Source: Leptospira perolatii (GTDB taxonomy: Bacteria > Spirochaetota > Leptospiria > Leptospirales > Leptospiraceae). Taken from it: a stretch of 64,000 nt of DNA. Positions 7,846-19,800 of the stretch are shown here, piece by piece. Location: assembly GCF_002811875.1 (NCBI RefSeq), contig NZ_NPDZ01000001.1:620001-684000 (forward strand). Reading direction: 5' to 3'. The notes beneath the pieces are model-generated. The model saw only the letters and a program-made list of their open reading frames with translations, had not been told where the DNA came from and ran no database searches. The translations under genes and the position numbers were made by a program. Every line of letters starts with the position of its first letter. Within the stretch, counting starts at the first letter, position 1.

Positions 7846-10800
7846 AATTTCCTTCCTTAACTTTTTTCCAAAAGATCTCTTCTCTAAATCTAACACGAAA
7901 TCTAAGACAAAATTTAACGCGTATCCTAACGCACAATTTAAAGCGTAACCTAACGCAGAATCCAACACGAAGGCAGGCGAAGGTTGTCTCTCAAATTCAG
8001 AGCGTCGCTTGTTCCGGCGCTTTGTCCGTCGCTTTGCTCTGTATCTCCACAGCGGATCGTTCGTGGAAGGGTTTTGCGGACAGAAAAAACCGGAGAAGAC
8101 TTTTTAGAAAGGTGCGGGCTATAGGCCAAGTTGGTGCGAAGTTCGGGCTTTTGGCTTTTATGATTCTGGACATTGCGCTTTCTCCTTTGGCTGCAGATCC
8201 TAGTTTATTTCGAGATCTTTGGAAGAACGGTTCGGACGGTAAATTAGAAAGGCAGTACAAAAAAGCGGATTCCGAAAAGCAAGAATCCGATTGGGACCAG
8301 GATGTAAACCAGGGAAAGCAGCTTTTAAAAGCGGACTGGGAAGCGAATGCGGACAGCGAAATCGAAAAGCAACTTTTGGGTGTTGCTCTCTCGGATAAAG
8401 ACTCTGTTAGAGAACAATTACAAAAAGATAAAGTGCTCGTTCTGGGAGAATGGGAAACTGACGTTCAAAGAGAGATAGATACAAGAAAGGGCGAATGGAA
8501 GGCAAAAGTTTCCAGCGGTAGCTTGGAGGACTTGCTCGACGGAATCGATAAGGTTGCAATTTACCAAGCGATTGTAAGTGCGGAGAATGCTTCTAAAGCA
8601 GGCACGTCGGCTACAGAAAGGGTGAGTCTTTTTGATACATCTATAAAGGGTGCTTTGGGCGCGTATCGTTCCAACTGGGAAACTAAGTTAGATGATCGGA
8701 TTGGCGGTTTGTCTGGCTCTGTTAGTTTTGGGAGTGCAGTTGAGAAGGATTCCTTTGAGAAGTCACTTTTAGATATCAAGAAATATATTCAGGCGGAATA
8801 TTCCTACGAAGAATCTTCGGTTTTGAGTGCGTATCGTGCTCAGTTTGTTTCTAAAGAAAATGAAAGCGAAGATTTGCAGAATAGAATCGCTCAGGAAACG
8901 GATCCTTCTCAGCTAGCGATTCTTTTGATCGCACGTGCAAAGAAAACGATCGACGAAAAATATTCTGGGATTTTGCCACCGGACGGTGGCGTTCTTACTC
9001 CTCCTGTTAGCGTAGTTGAGGGAGAAGATTACCAGTCGAAGTTTTTGAAAGCTTTGCAAGACGGGCAAGCTCAGTGGCAAAAGTCGATCGATGACTTGGT
9101 ACTCGGAAAGCTTAAGTATGACAAGGCAGTAGAGCGCCAGTGGAAAAACGGAGAAGAAAACTGGGCCGAAGCGTTTAATCAGCTGTTAGCTGCCAGAGAA
9201 AGTTGGACTTCTACGATCAAGGCCCAGATCCAAAAAGGATTGGAGGCTTGGGACAAATCCGCAGCAGATTTGCAAGCAAACAGACAAAAAGCTTTGGGTG
9301 AACTTGATCGCACCTTGGAAACAAATCGTGAACAGTGGCAGTCTCATGTGAGAGGTGTAGAAAGCGTTGTTGGCGGTGGAGCAGATACTCTCAGTACAAT
9401 TGTTGCAAACAAGCAATTCTTTAAAGAAGCATTAGATAGAGCGAATGTTCCAGGCTCCGGGTATGGTACGAAAATCAAAACAGAGTACCAAGACCAATTG
9501 AACTATTGGACTAGTTTAGAGACTAGGATTAGAAACCTAGTCGCGAGCTCTCAAAATCAGATTCACAACGAGGACATTCGTGGAACTTCCGTCGGCAAAG
9601 GTTTGTTGTATAACGCGGGCGGTTCCGACGCTTTTATTTATTCCAGCGCAGAACTAGAATTAAAGATTGCTAAAGAAGAGCTAAAGGTTTTACAGCAGAA
9701 AAAGGATCGAGCACAACAAGTGTATGACTATGCGATCCAAAATGTAGCAGGAAAGTCTCAGGCTCAACTTACTTCTGAGGTAGAGGCTGCAAAGAGCGCT
9801 TTCCAAACACAAGAAGCTGCTTATTTGAAGCTACTCGCGGATTTGAATGGTGGTGGAGACATTAGTTCTTCTTCTACAGGTTTGGATTCTACTTCGAGTA
9901 CTGTAGGAGGTACTGCGACTGCAACTGGAAGCGGGATCTTGGCGAACTTGGAAGTTGCAAATCGACTTCTGGAAGAAAAGCGTAAGAAAGTAGAGGAAGC
10001 TCGTTCTCTCATGGAAGAGAGAAGGTTAAGTTTTGATTCGGTCACGAAAATGCAGGTTTTGGTGAATAACCCCGAGTTACTCGGAAAAATCGGTGAATTA
10101 AAAACGGATCCTGGTACAAACAAAGTAGATAGCGGATTAAGATACGAGATTTATCAGGCGAACGAAGAGTTAGAAAGGCAAAGAGAGATATTACGCCAGC
10201 AAGAAGCTGAGATGTACAAACTTTCTTATGAAAGACAAAATGCACTCAGAACAGAGGCGTTCTATAATGAAAGTTTAAAGAAGATTTTAGAATTCGAGAA
10301 ATTAAAAGAAAATAAAGTACTCCTAGGGAATTTGATCGGAGGAGACGGCACTCTTTCTCAAAAAATAGATTCATTGTTGTCCGGATCGAATTTGAACGTT
10401 TTGTATGGAAACGATCTTTCTGTACAGATCCGTGCGAATCTGACCAACCTGCAAAAGGGTTTAGTCAATGTAAACAAGCCGGTTACTGATTCTGTAGATG
10501 TATTTCAAACGCAGGTGAGCGCACTACACAACGCATCGAATGAATTCCAAAGCGAGGAACTGGGCCAAAAGAAAGCGGACTTAGTGAAGTATTTGGACAG
10601 AATGAAGTCTCTTAGAAGTTCTTTGCTTGGAGCGAACACTTTCGATACTTCTTATATAGATAAGGATCAGATCAATCAGGGGATAGCTTATCTAGAAGAT
10701 CTGGTTTCTCATTGGGATTCTAATATTGGTACTTTGAAAGACGGCTTGGAAGATTTGTCCGAAGATAGCCAGGACTTTTTGGATTATGCTACTGCGAATG

Positions 10801-13800
10801 CTAGTAAGAAGGGGAATGTAGAATATTCGAATGAGATGCTTTCTTTGGGAGGAGTACTTCAGAAGAGTGCAATGAAAGTAGGTGGGTTTCAAACCTATCT
10901 AACAGAAATTCAGAATACTACATCGTATTTGGATGCGGTATTTCTGGATTCTTTTCAGATCGCAGACGCAACGATCGATTCTAGTTTGACTGGAGATGCT
11001 AGAAATAACGCGAAGGGAACACTTTCGGGTCTTAGGTCGAGCTATACTACCGGGAGCAAAGAATGGACTCCGGTTTTGACCCTGGCATCGGCTCCATTTG
11101 GTTCTTTAGATTCAGTATTTTCTAATTTTGGTCAGTCGATCCAGTCTTTTCGTTCTAGTTTGGAAAATAGAAGTGGGATCGGACAGAAGGTTTCCTCCGA
11201 GCTTTTATCTTTGTATGACGGTTTGAATATAGAGTACGAAGGAAGAAAAGCAGAGCTACAGTTCTTGCTCGATCCGAACGGTAGTTCCGATTCGTTAAAC
11301 GAAGTAGTAAAATCCGCCCAAAACAAGAGAAATCTAGAAGGCGCACAAATTAACGAGAAGGCTCTATCGATTTTTGAAAGTTATATTTCAGGTTTGGATC
11401 CAGAAGACAGAAATGTAGATAATATCTATCTCAAAATTCTAAAGGATAGCGACGACAGATTTACGAATTTGCAACTGGGACCGAATGCATTACAAGAACG
11501 TAAAGCGATGGAGCTGGTATTAGACTTTGTAAGAGCGAACAGAAGCTCTTTAGACAGGTCTTTGCAAGCAGGCGATTATAATACGTTCGTGGACAGTATT
11601 TCTAAACAACTAACAACTGCGGAAAAAATAACAGAGTTCTACGAGGACGGAGGGGATTTAACAGAGGCAGAGAGAAATGCCATCCGAGAGAACGGAAGTC
11701 TGGATGAAAAAAGGGAATTAAACGAATATTATACATTTGGAAGTACATTCTTTTTCGGGAAAGCGACAAATCAAGTGGCTGCTTTAGGCGCGATCGTACA
11801 GAGATTGGAAAGCTTTGCGGGAAATGTCCGCTCCGGAGGAATTTTAAGCGCCATCCAAGAAGATTATTATAGAACCCAGGAAAACAAGTCTTCCGGATTG
11901 TTAAACGAAATACACAAAAAAGTCGGCGGATTATCGGGTCTGACCGCATCGGATCTATTGCAGGATTCTTTTTCTTTGGGAACGAGTACGGACCATGATA
12001 CGGAAGCGGAAACACTCCGAAAAAATCTTCTCAATGATTTGATCAGCGGCAAAACGAGCGAATCAGAATTTTTGGCTGCATTAGAAGATCTGGACAAACT
12101 CGGGAATATATTTGGCGCACAGGAAAGATTGAAGGTATACGCAGAAGCTTCCAACTACGGAGAAGAATGGAATGTAAGAAGTGGGGATTTGACGACTGCA
12201 ATGTCGAATTTGACCCCGCTCCTTGCGAGCGTAAACGACGCGCCACAATCACTACTTGGATTTATGACCAGTGATTTGAGAGATTGGTATTCTTCTAGAG
12301 TGACTGATGTCACAAACTTTTACAACCTGAAAGATTTAACGAATCCATTGGATGTTAGCCAACCTGCTTACCCGGGAGTGGATTTTACCGGACTGGAAAG
12401 TTATATTAACAATATTGGACCGAAGCTAGCGCAGTGGGACGCTCAAAAGACCGGATTAGAAACAGCGCGCCAGAACTATCTAACAGAGAACACGAAACTA
12501 TCCGGACTTACGCAAGCAAGCCCTGAGTATTTTGCGCAGTTGGAGATTGTATCACAAAAGTTGAATGAACTAAATGCTGCGTATCAGTCAGCAAAAATCT
12601 ACTTTATGGATATTTCTTCTGAGTCGATTTCCGTTTACCAACAAGGAAAGTCTATTCTGACGAGTATGAAGACAAGCCTTGGACTACCGAACAAGTTTCT
12701 AGTAAACGATGCATCACTTGCAGTAATGCCTGAGGGAGTTCGAAACGATTATAACAACAACGGAGGATTGTATAGCTTTCAGTACTATTCGAGTTCCCAA
12801 GGAGAGCCAACAGATCGACTGATCGAATACGAAGCGTTATTTACGAGAGATACATTCGGAGTATATAATGTACAAGATAGCTATTTGCCGGTGGGAGCAA
12901 GAGGGAGCCTGCTCAGCGGGGCTGATTTAGGCCTTGGCATATTACAGAAAGCTAAAACAGACAAGGATGCACTTGCAGGACAAATAGCAACATTTCGCAC
13001 AGGATTAGAAGGCAGGATCCAAGTGTACTTGGGAGGAGAGCCAAAAAATCAGATCTCACAGGAGCAACTGGTAGGATATGTAAACCAACTAAGAACCTTC
13101 TTTGTAGAAAAACAATCCAAGGGAGAGGAAGTAAACACTGCTGTATTGGAATCACTTGAAAACGTGGGAGCATTTACAGATGAAATCGCAAAACTGAAAT
13201 TTTTCCAAGGTGTCCCCTCCGCAGACAGAACAGAGGCGGCCACGTTACAAAAGTGGAATGAAGCAAAGGCAAATACTTCCGGCATAAAAGAAGCACAATT
13301 GCTCTTTAGGGACCTGAAGGCTACGCTCGAAAATCTGGACAAAATCGGACAGCCAATGTATACGGCAATGGACCAGATAGAGAGTTCATTAGCAAAATAT
13401 GAAGTGCTAAAAACCAAACTTGCTAGCGGTACCTATGAATTGAGTAGCGAAATCAGAAGCGGAATGGAATCACTCAGAGAATACGCCTGGAGTGCACATA
13501 AAGGAAATCTGACACAGGCGTATTTGGCATCGAGCCAAGAGAATATATCCTTGGATACGTTTCTGGCAGAAGTCAAGGCCGGAAAGTATGTATTGACCGG
13601 ACAAAACGGATCGAGAGTAGAAAGAAACTCTAAATTCTTAGGACAAAATCTAACAGATGCACAAATAGCAGACTTGAAGGATAGTCTCAAGCCATACGCA
13701 GACCAAGTGAAGATCGCAAATTCCAATTTGGGTGCGAATATCGACGCGATACTCACTGTAACAGACCCACAGATTAGAGAAGCACTAAAAACGCAAGCAT

Positions 13801-16800
13801 TGGCACTGAACTATGACAGAATCCAGACATCCTTGGCGCAAGGAACATTAGTCAATGTGAATGCACTCCAACCGGAGTTGAAAGAGTACGGAATCGTATC
13901 GAACTACCTGGCTTTTTTAAGTTCCAACAAGAACTGGAATGGAAACAATGAAGCCGACAGAATCGCTGCTAGAAATGAGTACTTGCTACGAATCGGAAAG
14001 GAAAATTCGGAAGACACAATCTTAGCCGATTATCTTGCCAATTACAATAACAGAAATACTGCATATTATTTAAAAACGGAAGCATTACAACAAAGAGACG
14101 CGTTGACTGCGTATTACAACGACGCAACAGCTAACACGCTCAAGCCGGACGACCTGGTTGCACTTACCAATTGGCTCAAGGATAAAAAATACGAACCAAG
14201 TTTGGTCACTTCACTTAACAAATCAGTCAGAATGGAAACCATTCTATCTGGATACGTAGGAGAAACAGAAGAAGAGTATTTTGCGTATCTGGGCACCAAA
14301 CTGAGCGGAGGAATTACAGATTCAGAAAAACAGGGACTGATACTAGCGAAAGCAGGGTTGTACGATCCATTTGGAACTCTGAATCCGTTTCAAGAAGTGT
14401 CCGCGGAGCAATTCCTAAAGAGTTTTAGTTATAAAACAGGATTTTCTACCTTTGTAAATAAACTAGGAGAAGAAGATGTTACGTTTACCAAAAAAGCAAT
14501 CGAACTGAATCGAAACGAGCAAAACAGCAAGTTTGCGTATGATATCGTAAAGAAAAACGCACTCGTAGAATCTTATTTAAGTTATATAAACATAGGACCA
14601 AAGGGCCAATTAGAACCGAGCGACGACCAGAAGATCACGGATCGATTACGAGAGTTGGAGTTGCAAGCAGAACAAAGACTGGGGAACTTTTTGGGCCTGG
14701 TGGAGGGATACAAGAGCGTAGCATTTGACCCAACTAAGGAAGAAGCAAACCCATCGATACGAAGAGCACTCAAAGACTTTGATAACTCAGGATACGAAAT
14801 CAGAGATGAGGTGTACGCCAAAAACGCATCGGGAGACTACAGCTTCAAAGGCGGATTGGATAATTTATATGGAATCATAGAGAACTACGTAGATAATAAT
14901 CTACCGGGAAGATCGGCAGTAAACGATCCGTATGCGGAGACGTCACAAGCAAAAGGAAATATGACAGGATCAGCGGAAAGTATGATCACCGCAGGAAAGA
15001 GTATTGGAATCCTAACAGGGATAGCTAACACATACGTAGACTCCAGCGGAAAAGCACTGAAAGGAACAGCACTACAAAACGCACTAGTCACCGACTTACA
15101 AAAAGTAAAAAACAATTACCAACAAGCACTGACAGACTTTGAGACAGCGCAGACAGAGTTTACCAACCAAAAAGTGGTAGTAGATGGGATACAGGCAAAC
15201 TATACAGCCAAACAAACACAAGTGACAACGGCATACAATGCCTTGCAAGATTCGTCCAAGGAACTCAATAGCAAAACAGCGCTGTACGATTTTGCACAGA
15301 TGGTGGCGTATTCGCAACACACTAGCGAAGAAGGAAGCGATCCGAGTAGCATTCGTAGTCCAACAGAGATCGTAAAGCAACGATTAGACGCCTCGAACCT
15401 AGAAGTCACAAACAAACTGAAGGAAATCGAGGAAATCCAAACCAGAATCGCGAACCAAACCACATTAGCAAACTTGAATGCGGATCCAAAAGTAGCAGAA
15501 AACAAACAAGCTACCGAAGACTGGGCCGAGAGAGCACTACGATTTAGCCAAGCAGAGACAAAGATTAAGGATCGGATGGAGGATTTGAAAAAGCAGATAG
15601 CGAATGAGAGGCAAAGTTTGCAGGGGCAGCTCGATATGTTTCTTGTTCCACCAAGGACAGAAATTAAATCGAATGGACTCATTGGACGTATTGATATTAA
15701 TGCAGCTACCTACAGGGTGATAGAAGACGATCTTCGTAGCGAATATAATATCGTGGAAGGAATATTAAACGGTAAAATAGGGATGTGGGATTTTATCAAT
15801 GGCGGAAGAGGAGACTATGGGTCGACCTTTGGGGGAGGGCTTTCGAATAAATATCCTCAGTATGATATTTTGGGCTTTGTGAACGGACGGAGAAAAGGAG
15901 GACCAGCTGCGGACAGGATGATCGATGCTCAAAATGCATTCGACGGAGTATGGTTTGCTTGGCCGGACGACAAGGCTAATTCTACAGCACGTTTAAGGTT
16001 AGAATCGAGTAGTTATTCGCAATATGCATCGAAGATGGATGCAAAGTTAGGCGAGATTACAAGTGCTGAAGCAATCATTATCGCGATCATGGGCTGGGGG
16101 AATCCGCTTGTAGGTGCGGAGGCAATTCGTAGAAATGAAGAATGGATCCGAGCCAAAACTGATCTGCAAAACTCCATCGACAATGCGACGGTTTCGGCAA
16201 CTAGACTCAAAGATTTGCAGGCAGAGCTGAATTATTATACCGACATCTCTAGTGCGGAACAATTGCGGTCCGTATTACTTGGAACTGGAAATAGTTCAGG
16301 TAAGTATAAGCTAAACACTGGACTACAAACGAGTGATGCGGACTTCTTAACCGGTACAGGAACTTTGACTGAGGGCAGCCTGCAATGGACTGCTGGAAAA
16401 GAAGGACTTAATCTAGATAAAATTGCAGGTAAGAACGGAGATCCAGTAGCACAAGATCGATATATCCACGATGCATACGGACTACTCGTAAGAAATAATA
16501 CAAGCTATACTCCAGGCGGAAGAACGGCTATAGCAACCAGTTCTACCTCAACGAGCGGTGACGGAGTAAAAACGGCCTTTATGGTGTCGGGAGATGAGTT
16601 TGTATCTGCCTTGGCAGTACTATCTCGCTCTCAGTACGAAGTGGAAAGAGACGAATACTTTGCCGCACAAGAAGCAAGCGTCGGTCCAGGAGGACAGAAG
16701 GCAGACAGAAGAGAAATTCTGGACGATAGAGAACAGTTTTTCTCCCAACTCATCAACAAGTTAAGCAATGGGAATGGGCAAAACATAGAGTTTGAAATGT

Positions 16801-19800
16801 ACCAAACCGTAATTTCGGATTACATGGGCAAAGGGAAAATCGTGGACCAACTCTTTGAACTAAGTCTTGAACAACAGAGAAAAGCACAGATCGCTTCCTG
16901 GGATGCAAAAGAAAAGGATTTCCATTCCAGAAAACAAGAATGGGTACAAAACATCCAGTACTTGCAAGATACAGGAAATGCCAGATTCAATGACCTAACC
17001 GGTGTCATACTAAAACAGTGGGATGAATGGAGGGTCGACTTCCGAAAAGAAGCCAAAGTAGGAGAAGAAGCCCACCTAAGGGAAATAGAAAAAGAGCTGA
17101 AAGAGAAGACGCGCTGGGAAACAGATTTTCTTTCCACAATGAAAGACCAGGATGATAGCACCGTACTCCGAGATGCATATAACCGAATCCAAGGAATGGT
17201 AGAAAGCTTTGGTGGAACATTGCCAACCGGAGTATCTATTAATCTCAATGCAAATACAATCTTGAATTCGGTATTAGCGGATAGTCCGACTAAGTTCGAC
17301 GAACGAACGATTAGTCAAGGAGCAACACAAGACGTACAGTTCTTTATCAACCAATTGCAAACGACCAAACTGGATGATAAAAACGTAAAAGCATTTGAAC
17401 AACTCAGAAATGAGATGGACGAACATTCTCAAAAGATGGTGGTACTTCAGACACTAGATTCTCTCTACTCTATACCAAAAGCGTACGAAGAAACGATCAA
17501 AAGTGCCAACGAGGACTTACACAAACAACTCAAAACGCAACTTGGGCAAGATGGATTTATGCCAACGGGTAACCTGTATATCCGGCAAACAGTAGGACCA
17601 GACGGAAACCCACAAGCACAGGTGCTACCAGACTACACAGACTATGTGTACAACTCACCAGACCAACTACCAAAAGTAAAAGATAGTAACGGAAAAGAAT
17701 GGGACCTAAGTAACTACAGCGCATTAAGCGCCAAAGGAGGACCCACATCCTCTGAATTACAGACGATGGTGAAATTGGCACAAACTCAGATGGATTTGGA
17801 CTTTAAAAAAGTATACGACCCGGAAAATCCATCTAACAGAGAAATAGCGATAGCGGCATTAGACCCAATCGCAGTCGCAAAGGTAGCCCAAGCAGCTCAA
17901 GCAGGACTAAGACAACTGTTCACAGACCCACAAAAAGCATTAGAATATACGAATGCAGATGAACGTGGCAAGCGCGCAATGGAAGAGAGCGCCATGAACT
18001 CCGGATACCTAGTAGGGCTAACAGAGGGAGGAAAGTTCGGAGACCATCATTTTAGCCAATTCTATACCATCCTGAAACTCAAAGAAAAATATAATGAAAT
18101 GAAACAAGAAGGAGAATCGCTCAAGGGAGATGGATTCTCGAATGCCATGGGAAGTGTGATGGAGGCGAGCACCTTTGGCTTGTTAGACGGTAAAATGATC
18201 AGTAAAACACTGCACGATAACAAAGAAATCGTGGATGCAGTGACTGCGGTTGCAGCCGTGATAGCAGCACCATTTACTGGTGGTGCATCGTTTATCGCTT
18301 ATGCGGCTTATAAATCAGTCCAAGGAGCGTATGAAGGTGGAGTGCTCGGTGCAGTAGCAGGAGCAGCAAACTTTGGAAATGCTTATTTGCAAGGTTTCTC
18401 GGCGGGAGCGCTTTCTTACGGAATGTCTTACAGTTACGAAGATGGCTTTCAAGCGAGTGTCGGAGGAGGACTGGGTAAAGCTGGACTAGGCCTTGGAGGA
18501 AGTTTATCCTACAGTGCGAATACAGGAGCCATATCCGGAAGTGTAGGAGTTCAAATGCGCATGGACCCAAACGCACGGATCACGGGTAACTTAGGAGTGA
18601 ATTTTGACAATAGCGGGATCACAGGAGTCAATACCGGCTTCGGTGTGGGCCTGGGAACGAATTCTGCGGGTAAACCGATGGCCTCACTAAACGTAGGACT
18701 TAGCTATGATAAAAATACCGGTTTTGGACAGAATATAGGGATCTCCCAAAGTGTGAACAAAGCGGTCTCGCAAGGTGGAATCGATTACAGCCACACAGCC
18801 TTTGGAGGAGATACTTGGACTGCAAGCACTCCCGCTGTACTTGGAACGAACGTAAGCTATTCGTATAACAACTTGACGAAGAGTGCTAGTGCAACCTTGA
18901 ATTCAAATGGAGCGACAGCACTGACCTATGATTTAGCGAGTGGAACTGCCACGTATAACCAGAGTTTCTTCGGAGATGTTGGTAAGAATAGAGCGATGTC
19001 TACCGGAGGTATGTCGAATCAAGAGTATACCGAGTATGAGGTAGAACAGTTAAAAGCTCGAGCCCAATCTGCGGGTCTCTGGGAAGGGACGAAGAATCTA
19101 TTCAGCGGAACTATGGATGCAGTTTCATCTTTTGGAACCTCAATGCTAGAAAGCTTAATAGAAGCCGGTAAAGTTGGAAGCGAATACATTAGATCATTAT
19201 GGAATGGGGATTCTTCCGGGGACCGTGTTTCTTGGATGCTGCCCGTTGGGAAGGCTGAACCTAACGGATACGGTCTCGGAGAAGCAACACCAAAGGTTTA
19301 TGATCCATCCAAAGGTGAAACTGGATGGAAACTGGCATACGGAGCTGATGGAAAAGCTACAGTCGGTTATACTCAAGAATTGAAAAATGGCGTAGTCAAC
19401 GAAGTATCCGAAAGGGTCGTCAACGGCGAAACATTAACCTATGTGAATAATAAGTTAATGAGAAATGGCGATGCTATGGTCATGGACGCAGACGGATCAT
19501 TACGAGTAATCAAGAAAGAAGAACTCGGAAAGTATGTTAAAGACCATGGAATCACCGACGCCGTTGTGAGCACAAATGGAATCGGAAACTCCGGTGTAGA
19601 CGCTGCCCAAATGTTCCAATCGATAGCAAGGCATGTAAACATTCTGGATGCAAACCAGGGGGGTCAAACTGGCGAAGTGATTCATATATTCCGGGATAGG
19701 CAAGTGAGTAACGTGGTAACACCGAATCTGAATGATAAGACAGTTTCTTCTTCTTTGACGACCTTGATCAACAATGGAGCATTTGAAACAGGAGGTACGA

